Positions 9,792 to 21,790 of a stretch of DNA of 64,000 nt are shown one piece after another. Within the stretch, counting starts at the first letter, position 1; the number at the start of each line of letters is the position of its first letter. Under the pieces are notes generated by a model, which saw only the letters and a list, made by a program, of their open reading frames with translations, made no database searches and was not told where the DNA came from. The DNA comes from Bursaphelenchus xylophilus (taxonomy: Eukaryota > Nematoda > Chromadorea > Rhabditida > Aphelenchoididae), in contig CAJFCV020000003.1 of assembly GCA_904066235.2 (NCBI GenBank), forward strand, positions 868,001-932,000. Reading direction: 5' to 3'. Made by a program: the position numbers and the translations under genes.

Positions 9792-12268
9792 TCAGTCCAA
9801 TACAGACGATGTGGTGTTTCGGAAGGCCGATGCTGGGGTCCTTGAAGTCTTTGTTGGCTCGACTTTGATCGTAATTCGACAGCAAATGGAATCCAGCAAA
9901 AAGTATCGGTGCCGTTGTATCACGAAAAGCGACAACATCCCATTAGCGGTGGGCAGCCACGACAAGGGGATAATAACGAGTAAGCCGAGCATCTCCCAGT
10001 CACTGTGGCTCGTAATGCCCATGCTAACAATACTCAGCGGAATAAACGCGAATAGTAATGTGGCTATGCCCTAAAAAGGTGTTTTTGGTATATTTTATTG
10101 AGTTTTTATGGTAGATTCATAGGAATCACCGCCTTGCCTGAATAATGATGACCTTGGTGAACTGCTGCTGCATCTTCTTGGTCTTCTCGCTCCGAATATT
10201 GGAAGTGGCGTTCATATACTTGACTATTTTGTAGATAAAAAACACGGCGGCAATGAATGAAATGTTCGCGAAGGCTCCGGTCGTTTTGAAATGAAGATCC
10301 GATGCAAGGTCTGCCTGAAATCTCAAAAATCTCAAGGCCATTATAAGCTTATGCCATGAGCTTTGTTTCAAAAGAAAAATGGTCAAAGTGCGACGCTCAG
10401 ATTTCGATGAAACTTGGCACAAATTTAGATTAATCCTTTGAAAGACGTATTCAAGATTCCTAGCTTCCACTTTGCAGAAAACGACGGGGATTTTTAGGCT
10501 GAAATTTGAAAAAAATGCGACGCTTTTTGGCGAACTTTGGCATGAAAATTATGTGTATTAATACCGCAAAAATGTAATGTTTCCACAAAAAAAGCAATTT
10601 CTTCCGAGCGAGGCAGTGAAAAATATGGCCAAAAAAGTGTTTTTTCCGACCGCTCTCCGCGTATTCTCCCGGCCGAAAAGATCGGTCAATATCTCGGTCG
10701 CGTCTGGAAAGCGCAAGCTAAAATTTTCTGGAATTGATCTGCAGCCTATTCCCAGAATGTACGTAAAATTAACAGAAAATCTGAACTTCGCATGTTGTAT
10801 TATATCACCCTCTTGTCATTTGACTTACCGTATCAATCGCAATGAGATATGTATTCCTTCCTTCTGGCAACCAGTAATCCGGCATTTGTGACATGTAGTA
10901 TTCTCTTCCTCGCTTCGCAGAATAACTTTCGCCGACTACTCCAAATCCTGCAGAGACAATGGCTGCAACCGCTGAGACAAAAATGGCTCTTAGTAAGGTG
11001 TAGCCATTCACTTTCGTGGCGCTGAAATTGGGTTATACTTGCTCGTTCGCAAAACCGCTGAAGTGATTTTTGGTGCAAGAAATCCAAATTAGTTTCCCGG
11101 CTGACCAATCTAGACCGTTCGGAAAGCCGCTAGAGTGATTTCAGCGACCTGAACAGTGCAAAAAATCAGAGTGCCGACCCAAAAAAGCCCATTGCACATG
11201 TCTTTCATAGAGGTTTCACAGTAACGATTTTTCAAAACTTACTCCAACAACAGCCTGTATCGATAAAAGTACTGAGCGGGCAGCATGAAGCAGCTCATGT
11301 TGCTAAGGCACAAATGAAAGAAGAGAAAGATGGGACACCATTCATGGCCAACATCTTTTTCCATTCCTCGCGGCACAATAATCAATGTTCCGTTGGTGAG
11401 CAGTAGCTGCTGAAAATGAAGTTTTATTTGTCGTAATGTCTGCGCACTTTCTTGTAAGGGCAATCGAAGAAGTTGATGATTGAACCTTGCGAAGGTAATG
11501 GCCAATAATTTAAGGTTTTATTGCGTTCTGAATGCAAAAAAATGGGGGTATTTATGTCAGCAAAGTAACAGTGACACTCGGCAACGCAGCTTCCGAAACA
11601 ACAATGCAATTACAGGATTTTTATTGACAAGGCAGGTACCCCAAGTACGACGCCCAAATTTTCTTCACATTTTCCGTAAACGACTGGCACAGGCCCCATA
11701 AGAATCCATGAAAAAATACTAGCTTGTGCTTTGCGGGCACAGTCGAGATGTTCAACGATCTTTAGGGCCAAGAGAGCAACCAAAACTCAGAGAGTGATCG
11801 GAGAGAAAAACTTAAAAAATTGTCGTTTTTTATGAACTTTCAGCCTTAAAATCTCGGTTCTTTCTGCAAAGCGCAAGCTAGCAGTCTCGCAGATATTTTC
11901 GGAAAAATTAATTGGAAATTTGTGCCAATTTTCACCAACTTTCATGAAAGTCCTTGCACTTGAAATGCTCGAAATTCACAGAAATCCTTTAAAAAAGTTT
12001 CATACTGCAACATCGCTTGAGAAATGCACCATGCGAAAACTTCTTTAAAAAAATTCATAATACCACCCAAACTTACATGCTGCTGCAAGATCTCACAGAG
12101 GCTGTAGAGCGTATCATACACAGCCGACGCAATCAGCATTCTCCCATACGCACTTGTGGACTTTGTCGCGGTCTTGCGAATCACGAACAGCACCATCAGG
12201 TTGACAATGATCCCACAAGCGGAGCCGAGCACGTCGCTGATCCGGTAGCCGAATTGAAAAGTCAGCAT
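9792..12268 (-). CDS. Nematode chemoreceptor (7TM GPCR, Str superfamily, Srd-like), gene 4
   Basis: Predicted chemosensory GPCR of 335 residues. Minus-strand exons: 12268-12077, 11409-11243, 11021-10829, 10314-10138 and 10070-9792 (192, 167, 193, 177, 279 nt). The start MLTFQFGYRISDV was chosen by alignment to gene 3; the frame stays open upstream to 12328. Membrane segments by eye: 8-30, 42-62, 88-108, 129-148, 195-214, 245-262 and 270-293. Motifs: IVPRGMEK, LPAQYFYRYRLLL, KVNGYTLLR, EYYMSQMPDYWLPEG, KTKKMQQQFTKVIIIQ, WLPTANGMLSLFVIQRHR. Intron 4 begins with GC (CAG|gcaagg), not GT; its acceptor is tttttag|GGC. Introns 1 and 3 carry family C sequences. AATAAA lies about 20 bases after the stop (plus-strand TTTATT near 9766). 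Family is established; subfamily Srd is inferred. Confidence 0.85.
10380..10790. mobile_element. Family C element in intron 3 of receptor gene 4
   Basis: Left AAGTGCGACGCTCAGATTTC, right TCTGAACTTCGCATG; foldback-like with weakly matching halves. Termini are lost. Confidence 0.75.
11628..11962. mobile_element. Family C-related element in intron 1 of receptor gene 4
   Basis: Left GGTACCCCAAGTACGACGCC, right CATGAAAGTCCTTGCACTTG; the interior shares CTTTGCGGGCACAGTCGAGAT and CAAAGCGCAAGCTAG-type blocks. Confidence 0.6.
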
Positions 12269-12699
12269 TTTCAAGGTCTCTTTGTCGTGCAGAACACGGA
12301 AATGGAGTGTCACAAAACAGTCGTCCAAATTTAGAGGTCTATAAAAGTTGGTACGGAGAGGTAATTCAATACGTTTTATGAAACAACGCGCCCAAAAATT
12401 GAAAGGTTTAACGGAACTTGATTAGTTCGAATGACGGAAATTGCTAACAATGTTTTGTGACCCCGCAAACATGCCTTTTTTTTGAATGTAAAGGTCTAAA
12501 TGGTAATTGGAATAAAGCCTTAAAAGATATTTCGTAAAGATATACGTGCTGTACTACTAATGTTTTCATAAAGTGCGTAGACTTTGCACTGTGCGTTTTT
12601 CTAGAATTTCTACACCTGCCGCCGCAATTTACGGTCTTGCCAGTAGCGACACTCATGGGTTCACAACATTGAGATAACTCTTCCTTTGTTAACAACAGT

Positions 12700-12812
12700 A
12701 TAATAGCAAGGTCGCTGCGCCGATCGCCGGATTGCCGCGAAACACTCCATTCTCTCGGCGGTGATGCGATTTTCGATGCGACGGAGTGCTGATTATCTTC
12801 CTGATAGACTGA
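12700..12812. repeat. Family A1 right half
   Basis: GATGCGATTTTCGATGCGAC then decayed end CTTCCTGATAGACTGA. Confidence 0.65.
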
Positions 12813-12827
12813 TACTATACACCGCCC

Positions 12828-13100
12828 GTAAAGTCGCTGTGGTGATTTCGGAGACATGCACTGTTCGAAAAAACTGAGGGTGCCAGCGACATCCCAAAAG
12901 CTGATTTGTACCGTGCAAAGAAAAATTGCCTGTGCGTTATATCGCTCTGCAACTGCAAGCCGCGGCTGGGGATTTGGTGCGCGATAGCGGCGAGGCGAGA
13001 CATTTTGGTGCGACGATCCGCCGTTATTTTTCCGACAGACTGATATTGCGCTCTCTCATAGTGCAGGTCACCGAAATCACTCCAGTACGGACCACTATCA
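12828..13100. repeat. Family F repeat split by a family A2 fragment
   Basis: Starts CGTAAAGTCGCTGTGGTGAT and ends with the complement CACCGAAATCACTCCAGTAC; holds GCACTGTTCG. The A2 right part lies at 12930-13043 inside it. Confidence 0.6.
12930..13043. repeat. Family A2 right part
   Basis: GCCGCGGCTGGGGATTTGGT ... right end TTTTTCCGACAGACTGA. Confidence 0.75.
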
Positions 13101-13230
13101 GTCTGTCGAGGAAATAATGTGGAGTTGTAAATGCAACAAACGTCTCGCTTTGTCACAGTCGCCCACCAAGTCTCCAGGCGCGGTTAGCCGTCGCAATGCG
13201 ATGGTGGGTGATTGCGAAGAACCCACAGTG
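13098..13230. repeat. Family A2, left end only
   Basis: TCAGTCTGTCGAGGAAATAA then TCTCGCTTTGTCACAGTCGC; right end decayed. Confidence 0.75.
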
Positions 13231-13234
13231 AGAA

Positions 13235-14575
13235 ATGCGGTACATTGCTCTACAGTAGGTCAAAAATTAAGGTTTCTGCTGCCTCGAGAAGCCACTGTTG
13301 GACATCGAAAAATATCAGCCTTAGGAAACTCTGTACAATGAACTTGCATTGAACGAAGTCTGTCTATAACAGACAATTTTTCGGGGTCCGAAAAGTAATT
13401 TTCAGAAGAAAATGAAGCTCCGACAAACAAATCGTTTCTATAACGAGTAACCTGTTATTTCTTGTAGTCCTATTGTTGTACAGGGATTACTGTATAGGGA
13501 TTACTGTAAAAAAAAGGACCACAAAAAGACTGTACCGAAGTTACTAACAACGAATGAGAAAAAACCGAAGTTCATACTGCTCCTCCTGAAAGAACAGTAC
13601 GGTCTGGACGCGGCCCAACGAATCAGCAAAGTCCATGGAGCGCGGTATTTACATACATACTTTTTAATTCTAATGCACTATTAGGAACCGCTGAACGTGG
13701 AATAAAGTTACCTCGTTCGCTAATTAAATATTAAATAATCATTGAAGGGCCATGTGTAGGAGTCAAACTGAATTTTGAAGGCAACACTGGGTTCCACATA
13801 ACATACGAACAGTTCGTGCGCAAAACAGAACTCGGTTATTATTAGGTTTGTGACTTCACGGTTTTTGAAACGAAACGGTAGCGTTCCAAGTGCAACGTCT
13901 AAGATTCGCGGAGCGTTGAAAATTTTGCAGATGTGATCTAGCTTGGCCAGACAGCGATTGCTGACGAAAAATAGCGATAAAGTCGGGGGATTTTGCGTTT
14001 TTTTCAGCGCTAGGCTGATGCTGTGAAAGGTTATTTGCTGTGGAAACATTACCATATACGGTAGAAAGAACCCCAGAACTTATGATAGCAAAATTCGCAA
14101 AAAAGGATGTCACATTTTTTTCAACTTTTGACCTAAAAATCTTGGTCGTTTCTGCAAGCCTCGAGCCCTCCCTTCTCTATAACATACAAATACGATATGA
14201 CAATGCTGTAATTTGATTTATTTGGTACCCGTTTCAAAATATTATATACAGACATCGATTTCACAACCATAATCAATCATAATGCAATAGTTAAATTTGC
14301 GCAGTAATTTCTTGAGTATTTGGTAAAACAATTAAAAAAGAACAGATCATGCGGACAAAAGCTTAGAATTGCGGTAGATGCAAGGAGAATGCGATAATGA
14401 AATTTACAAACATTATAGAGCTGATGAAAGTAACCGGTGAGCAGATCAAAGGGCGAACTCGGGAGAGGTAGCGTTTTTCTCGGGGTGTAGCTATGTTTAA
14501 AGCAAAATTTCAGCAAAATCTCGGTGGGAAATGCTCTGATAAGGCCAGAATTGTCGATACGATTTTTTTATCGAC
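13235..14575. other. Gene-poor stretch with decayed repeats
   Basis: Family D-like sequence at about 13325-13510 (CTCTGTACAATGAAC; TCTATAACGAGTAACC) and family C-like remnants at about 13880-14160. Nothing else recognised. Confidence 0.4.
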
Positions 14576-14663
14576 AGTTACAAAAAACGTAGGGGCCAAA
14601 AAGGTCCGCTGAGCAAAAAGGTCCGCAAAAAAATTGTTTTCTTACCGCGGTGGGATCTGGATG

Positions 14664-14911
14664 GGGGTCTGATCTATTGGTAAAAAACGTGCCATTTTGC
14701 ATTCGAGAAGTATCAAAAATGTGGCAAAATACATACCTCCCTCTAAAAACTAAGAATACTCCGTTTTTAATGGCCCCTTTTTTCACAAAAAGAGGGGCGC
14801 GCTTTTGAAATCTGAGTTTTTTCACCTGAAGAGGGTGGTATTTTGCTGCATTTTTGATACTTCCCGGATGCAAAATGGCATGTTTTTTCCAATGGATCAG
14901 GTCCGCCACTG
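14664..14911. mobile_element. Family B element
   Basis: Left part GGTAAAAAACGTGCCATTTT and right end TGGATCAGGTCCGCCACTG. The far left end is decayed. Confidence 0.72.
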
Positions 14912-15099
14912 TAGAGCCTACTGAGTTAAGAAAACATTTTTTCGGACTTTTTCCGCCGATTTTCTTGTACCAACAACAAAAAAAAGTTTGCTAAATACAA
15001 GCTTTTGACCTCACTCGCCTCTAAACTCATCACTTCAACAAGAAACATCCTATGTTAGGTCCAAAATTTGAGCTTTTCCCAGCGAGATTCCCCTTAAAT

Positions 15100-18000
15100 T
15101 CAGATGCTATCCCTTCCCGAGTCATCGTGATGCTCTTTGAACGGCACCGCCGTTATATGAATCGTACTCTCGTTGAGTCCCATCCGATTCTGCGCCGTGT
15201 TCAGACACACCCCCATTGAGGGCTTGTGCGGGTACTCCGAAGGCGACAATCGCAGCAAACTCTGATCATCCAGAATGGCGTGCTGTGGAATGATGGTAGT
15301 TGGCCGATGATAGGTCCCATTCTGGCCGCTATTTTGACTGGGCCCGCGAATAATTCGTTGCGCTCGCACACCGCCATGATAATGTCGCCAGGGCACATCG
15401 TAGCCCGAGTCGGAGGAGGAGGTGTTCTGTGTGGACGGGGAGCAACTAGAGGACTCGGAGCGTCGCACCGACCGCGCTAGCCGACGATTTATCCGACACA
15501 TGATGAGGCAGGCGGCGAAGAGGGCCAGTGAGATCAGGGTGGAGACAATGCAGATGACACTGAGCAGAGTCGGAGAGATGTCTTGTTGCTCCTTGTCCTC
15601 GGCGATAATCGACTCGGCGTTGAAGATGCACCAAGGACAAGCGTTTTCGTGCACGCTGACATGGATCAGGGCACGGAAACAGTTGCCTTTCAAGTGGAGA
15701 TGGTAGATCTTGCGGTCTCCTCCCTGAAAAATGATGGTTCAGTAAGTTGTAAGTGTATCATTTTTAAGGGCTCTAACATGATTTTTCAGCGAAAATAAGA
15801 TTTTTCAATGCCTTCGTCATCAATATCAGTCTGTCGGATAAATAATAAGTATATCAGTCTGGCGGATAAATAATAAGTAAAAAATAATAGTCGCAACGCC
15901 AATCGAGGTGGCTGAAGTGAAAAACAAGTTGATTTTTGCCACGACACAATTCATTTTCTCAGCTGCGATGCGATTTCGCTGCGACAGAGTACTCATTATT
16001 TTCCTGACAGACTGATTCTTGACGATCTTTTTACTATTATAACATATTCTGGACCGCTTTTGACTTAAAATCTGGATATTTTCGATGCTTTCTCATTTTA
16101 TATTGCAAAAATCAAGCTGCCCTTCCCTCCCCTCGCCTCCAGATTATGTCATTTAATCTGCAGAGTGCCATTATTCATGGCTTGAGAGGAGGGATTCGGT
16201 TGCGCAACGGCCCTGCTAACGCCATGGATATAATAGACTTGGGGTTCTTGGATTACATAATGCCCTAATTAAACATTCACACAAAAACTGCGGAGAATTG
16301 GGAGGCTAAAAATGAAGGGTAATAAAGAAGTTGGCAAAACTATAATATTGTATCAGTCTGTCGGGAAAATAATGAGCGAAACGTCGGATCGAAAATCGCG
16401 TCGCCGCCGAGAAAATGAATTGTCTTCGTGGCGTCGTCAAATTGCTTTTCATTTCAGAAAATGTGTCAGGACTTTATGTCGCGACTAGTATCAGCCTGTG
16501 GGGGAAAATAATGAGAATTCTGTCGATGCGCTAATCGAGGTCGCCGAATTGAAAACCAATCTGATTTTGTCACAACACAATCCATTTTCTTGGCGGCGAT
16601 GCGATTTTCGCGTCGGCAGGGTGCTCATTATTTTCCCAACCGACTGACATTGCATTTTTTGCGGTAAAAATCTCGCTTATGTCCCTTGTGACTCAAGCTG
16701 GTTAATGATTCAAGTTTTTCGTATATAACTTAAAAATCATCTCAAGACCGCATTCTACTTACCCCATCCTCCGCGGGCACCATCAACTGCTCATTGGTGG
16801 AGTTGTCGCAGATCCGTACAAAGTTGAAGGCCGGATCAGTGCCGCTGATCTCCGCCGACACAATGATGTCGCTGAGGCGCACCGGCTCCAACGGATTGCT
16901 CACGATCCGATCCAAGATACCATCCTGCAATTAACGAGGCGTCAGATCGTAAAATTGGACAATAAAATTAGCGTTTGGGTCTTTGAGGGAGATGGTGATG
17001 AGAGAGATAAAGAAAAGGGTATGGAGATTCATATCTAGAGAAAGAGATGTTTGAAACTAGATGACTTTGAACTTCCATGGCTAATTTTGTTTTTGGCAAA
17101 AATTGACGGCATATGGCTAATGTAATTCTGTTTAGGAAATTGCGAAAAGTAATGAAATAAAAGTGTCACAAGATTGAAAAAGTAAGACATAAACAGTCAA
17201 GGCATTTTTGATGTATTTTCTGCTCAATGATCCCTGTCTTTTAATTCAAAACCCCAGAAATTTCTGAATGTTTGGAGGTTCATTTTGGTTTATAATTGAC
17301 TTCAGGGATCTCTGTTCGTTACAGACACGATTTGTTTTATGACAATCCCTTGAAAGAAGTGGTCTTCAGATTTTTTAAGGCTTCTTGGAAAATGACTTTT
17401 TAATGATGCCAGAGGGCAATAGCTTAAAAATATACAATGAAAGATACACTCTGTACAACAAGCTTCCGTACAACGAAACCTGTCTATAACGAACTATGAG
17501 TCTGTCAGGAAAAATGCCGCTGCAAAATGTCTCCCTCATCGCAGTCGCACACCAAATCTCCAGCGATGACGGGCGATTCCGAGGCTCAACGAATCCACAT
17601 TATTTTCCCGACAAACTAACATTACTATATAGTATTTTTACAAGAGAAATTAAATTTCCGGTACTATTCTCTTTTGTCATTATTTCACACCTAAACGTTG
17701 CCAAATTACCTTGGTCAAGGTCACACTCCCGAACAATGCAAAATTGCCGCCGTTAGACCGAACAATGGGCCCGGTATTGTTTCGAGGATTAACCCATGGA
17801 CAATGCGGATTATACCGGTCAATTATTGAGGGAAGATGGTCTTTTACCTTCTTATAAAAATTTCTAGCGACAAAAAGTTAGCGTGGAATCTTCAAACAGT
17901 TTTGCAAGGCCTTTAAAAAAGTTGTTTCTTCCAATGAAGCCTCTGCCCAACGCACCCTCCATGCAACATACGATTTTGCTGGCCCCGAGGGGCAATTTTA

Positions 18001-21000
18001 GGCTAAAATGAACCCGCGTACAACAAAGCTCCTTTTTTAGTATTTTCATAAAGTGCATAGACATTTTTTCTCTTTTGATTTTACAGTCATTTTGAACTTT
18101 TTCCCACTTGTCGCCAACCCACAGTGTATTTTTCTTTTTTCAGCGACTCAGACTACTATCTTTTTATTGTTTTTTCGACATGTGCTGTTTCTTTTTACTA
18201 CATACATACCTTCCCGTCCTCAAATATGTTTCTGTTTTTTCGCTCGAGATCCCTCCAAAAATTTGTCGAGATCAACAAGAAAAACATCTTTACAGCCGGC
18301 GCGGTCTCCCTTTCTTCCTTTAATCCACCCGCGATTCTGCCGCAAAAATCACTGGCTGTCCATCACTTTCGGGATTCAAATTACATAAAGAAACGAAAAG
18401 AGGGTTTTACGATTGATTCTAGCAGAAGAAATTGCGGGTTTAGTTCTAATAAAGGGGTGGAAATTAAGATGCAACTACAAAATAAAGCTATTCTTGGGTT
18501 TGGTGACACATTGCAATAAGAAATCTATAAAGGGAGGCCCTGACTGCAAAGATTTCCTTGAAATTTGGACTACCTGGTCCCGCTACGCTACACTTCAATT
18601 CCAGAGAATTTAAACTCGCGCGTTGCAGAAGCAGCCGCAATTTTCAACGATTTTTTTCAAGCCAAAGAGTCTGAAAAGCCAAACAAAAAATATTTCCGTC
18701 TGAAACATCAGTCTGTCGGGAAAGTAATGAGGACAATGTTGCTGATACAAAAAGTATTAAGTAATCCAGAAAGTTCGTTCGTTTTTTCACCGTTTTGTTT
18801 TACAAGGATTGTTTGTTCTTTGGCAATAATTTGATCACGGCGGCGAACGGGGTGTTCATTATTTTCCCGACAAACTGATATCACAACTTTGCGTCGAAGA
18901 TTCAACGCGAACTTTCAATGCCTTCCGCAAAGTGCGAGCTAGTGGCTTGGCTTGCGTCTTCACAAGTTTTTACTCAAATTTTTCCCTCTTATCTATCAAA
19001 TTCTATTCTACATTTCACACTTTGATAGCTCCTTTCATTATACACCAAATTGATCTCATTAGTTCCCAGCGCCCTTAAACATTGGTAATATTCTTAATAG
19101 TCCACTTAAATTAGCGTAAAGATCGAGTTATAAGAGACTCTTGCCGACAAAGCTCTCTTTAAGCGGCGCTAGTGCCAAGTTTGGCGGCGATTGCGCAACC
19201 GGAAACAGCGATGCGACATGTTAAGGGCTTTGATTTCCAGCCGAACAGAGGCGCACTGTTTACGGTCCAGCGGACAAAACACGAACGGAATTTGTATTAG
19301 GAGGCAGTGTAAGCCCGATGGATCAGAGATATGATGATTATTTGAGCGAAACTCGTTGGAAAAGAGGTCTGCATAGCAGAGCAGAGGTGTCGCCAAAAGT
19401 TGACGCTAATTGCGGTCGATATAGTCAGTTGTGCGACATGCCCTGCGAAAAACAAAAGTGTTACTTGCACTGTAAACATTGTCGCTTTTTCACCGTCCAA
19501 TATTCCTTTTTGGGCTGTCGCTGGCACTCTGATTTTTTTCCAAAAATAACGGCCTTTTCTACCCAAAAATTACAGTGTTTTTACAGTCAAAAAATATCAA
19601 AATTTTTATCTTCTTACATAAAATAGCTATTTTCTTTACTATTACCCCCAATCAGCCTCATTACTCTAATGAATCCAACTAACGCATCCCCAAAACATCT
19701 CAAATCCGTTTGAACCCCCACAAATCCGGATCATTAGGGCCCGCTTTTCCTTTTACGGATTACAAACAAAACAAGGGTTTTTATTTTCCCTGCCGATCCT
19801 CAATTAATAAATCCGCAAAAAAGGAAAAACTGACTTCCACACAGTGGGGGATTCGCGTTACCTTTATAAGGCACAGTCGAGGACTTGTCGCCTTACAAGA
19901 GAGGCAATTATAAAACATCAAAAACTACCGCAAATTAGGGAAAAGTGGGGGAAATAGAGAGAGTTTAGGTCAATATAAAGTGGATGCTTGTGCAATGAAA
20001 GCTCTGTAGAATGAATTATAAAGCGTTAGTAGTATCAGTCTGTCGAAAAAAAAATGTGGTTCGTAGCGCTTTGAAATCGCTAGTTAGCCACTTTGCGACG
20101 GCTAACTGGAAGCTTTGTGACCTACTGCGACGAGGCAAGACATTGTGCGACAAACCCACCTTATTTTCCCAACATACTGATATGACTTATTGAAAACTTT
20201 TTGGCCAAAAATCGAAAAAAACTTTGACTTTGAAAATTTCAAAACTGAAATTCTGATAAGTTCAATGTTTGCCAAACTACAGTCAAATCCCCGCAAGATT
20301 TTTTAGAAACGATTTGTTTTAGAGGTACCTCAATAATCACTTCCGGTAGTTTATGCAAACACACGGTGAAACAGAAAATATTATTGTAGAGAGAGAAATT
20401 TAACGACAAAATGGTATTTTAGACCAGAAAAGATTTGATGAGATATCAATGGAGAAGACGAAGTTTGGCCAAGTTAAAATAAAAATTTAAAGACCAAAAA
20501 TCATCATAAAATTTTTGCCAAAAATGGGCAAATTTTATCTTTTTTGAGGTCCTCGACTTGAAAAATCTTGATGAGTTTAACAAAAAAATGAAATGATTCA
20601 ACAAAAAAATAAATTTTTTTCTAGCTGCAAGCAGAAACTTTGGGCCAAAAAATGATTTGCTGCCCGAAAACTTCCGTTTTAGTCGATTAAAATATCGTTC
20701 AATATCTCAGCTATAACTGCAAAACCTTAGCTAAGATTTTTAGTAATTAATACCAGCCCCATGTAGAGTATTTACGCCAAATCTCAAAAAGTTTCATTGG
20801 AAATAAATTTTTTCCAAAGTAAATAAAAAACGAACTCCATAAAGTCCCCCAATAAAAATAAAAAAGCGAAAAACTCATTCCAAATGTCTCGCCATTCCTC
20901 ACTGATCATAACCATATGATAAATCACAATGCAAACAAGACCAAAACGCCAAAACCAAACACGAAACGCCATAAAATCCTCCCCCATTACCTGTGGAGTT

Positions 21001-21215
21001 GTGTTCAGCTTGAGGAGGGACGCCAGACTTGTTTGCGCGCCGGCTCGCAGCACCGTCTTGAGCTGCGGTTCGCGGCACAACTCGTTCATGAGACAGTTGG
21101 GCTGGAGTTGGAAGGACTTCAGCTCCATGACCAGCCAACGGACTCGGTAGCCGGTGATGGTGGGTATGAGAATCGAGAGGAATATGAGATGGTAGAAAAG
21201 AGTTGAGCAACTCAT
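15100..21215 (-). CDS. Single-pass type I membrane protein with Ser-rich cytoplasmic tail; paralogue of the gene at 60.8-61.6 kb
   Basis: Function not recognised. Three minus-strand exons: 21215-20991 (75 codons), 16924-16763 (54 codons) and 15723-15100 (207 codons plus stop), all phase 0, total 336 residues. Residues 1-22 form a signal peptide (hydrophobic LFYHLIFLSILIPTITG). The lumenal part has cysteines in the pattern C-x5-C (NCLMNELC), then RICDN, then NCFRA; these four match the shorter paralogue. A CPWC pair is extra here. The transmembrane segment is about 171-194 (LLSVICIVSTLISLALFAAC). The tail of about 140 residues is rich in Ser, Arg and Pro and holds SDSGYDVP, a possible phosphotyrosine or SH2 site (inference). 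Intron 1 is about 4 kb and intron 2 about 1 kb; both are loaded with family A elements. A tttccatag acceptor sits 9 bases upstream of the ATG, fitting trans-splicing. No stop or frameshift is seen. Confidence 0.78.
15826..16015. mobile_element. Family A1 element with doubled left end, intron 2 of the 15-21 kb gene
   Basis: Two left ends in tandem (15826 and 15854), 28 bp apart, then an A1 interior and right end CCTGACAGACTGA. Confidence 0.85.
16353..16466. repeat. Family A1 left part, same intron
   Basis: TCAGTCTGTCGGGAAAATAA left end; right end missing. Confidence 0.78.
16491..16647. mobile_element. Family A1 element, same intron
   Basis: TCAGCCTGTGGGGGAAAATA left, CCCAACCGACTGA right. Confidence 0.83.
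17498..17619. mobile_element. Family A2 element with adjoining family D sequence
   Basis: GAGTCTGTCAGGAAAAATG left, CCCGACAAACTAA right. CTGTCTATAACGAAC of family D ends 3 bp before it. Confidence 0.8.
18708..18878. mobile_element. Family A element, atypical interior
   Basis: Good ends TCAGTCTGTCGGGAAAGTAA / CCCGACAAACTGA, but the interior is neither A1 nor A2. Intron 1 of the 15-21 kb gene. Confidence 0.78.
18880..20030. other. Intron sequence, nothing recognised
   Basis: Within intron 1 of the 15-21 kb gene; a few C-like scraps (18880-18950), no structured element. Confidence 0.4.
20035..20180. mobile_element. Family A2 element, same intron
   Basis: TCAGTCTGTCGAAAAAAAAA left, CCCAACATACTGA right. 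Confidence 0.82.
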
Positions 21216-21279
21216 GACGCTGAGCTATGGAAATTGAGATTTTTGAAGGGTAGGCAGTCTATTTTGAACCTGCAAAAAT

Positions 21280-21790
21280 TAGATTTGAATAAATGAAAAT
21301 TTGCATAATTTTTGAAAATTTGCATAAATCACGAAACAATTTGCATAAATTCATTTAAAATTTTAAAAAATGATTTTCAAAGAAAGAACGTAAAAAATAT
21401 AATTTTAAATAAAAAAAATATAAATATGCAAATTTTTTAAAATTTGAATATTCATGAAATTTGCATAAAATACAAAAACATGCCAAAGAAATTTAAAAAA
21501 AAATAATAATACTCGACGCGAAGAAACATTAAAAACTGCATAAAATAATCAAAAACACCAAAAAAAAATTTGAATATGCAAATTTTCAAAAATTTGAAAA
21601 ATTGTGAAATTTGCATGAAATAGAAAAAAACATGCCATGGAAAATATATTTCGAAAAAAAATAAAACAAAAAATGTCAAAAACCCCAAAAAATAGTCAAA
21701 TGCCCCAAAAAAATTTGAATATTCGGATTTTCGAATATAAATAAAAATCCATAAAATACTGAAAAATAAAGTAAAATACAAATAAATTCC
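21280..21790. repeat. AT-rich low-complexity tract with repeated TTTGCATAAA
   Basis: Over 80% A+T by eye, with TTTGCAT or its variants recurring many times, upstream of the membrane-protein gene. A similar shorter tract lies at about 36400-36600. Confidence 0.7.

Noticed and set aside
13720..14113. Minus-strand 111-codon frame with a protein-like C-terminus
   Set aside because: Its middle overlaps a family C-like remnant (GTAATGTTTCCACAGC; GACGTTGCACTTGGAACGC). The non-repeat tail is too short to call.
20784..20990. Extension of the first exon of the 15-21 kb gene into its intron
   Set aside because: The frame stays open past the donor, but the consensus donor CAG|gtaatg, the phase fit with exon 2 and the alignment to the paralogue support ending at 20991.
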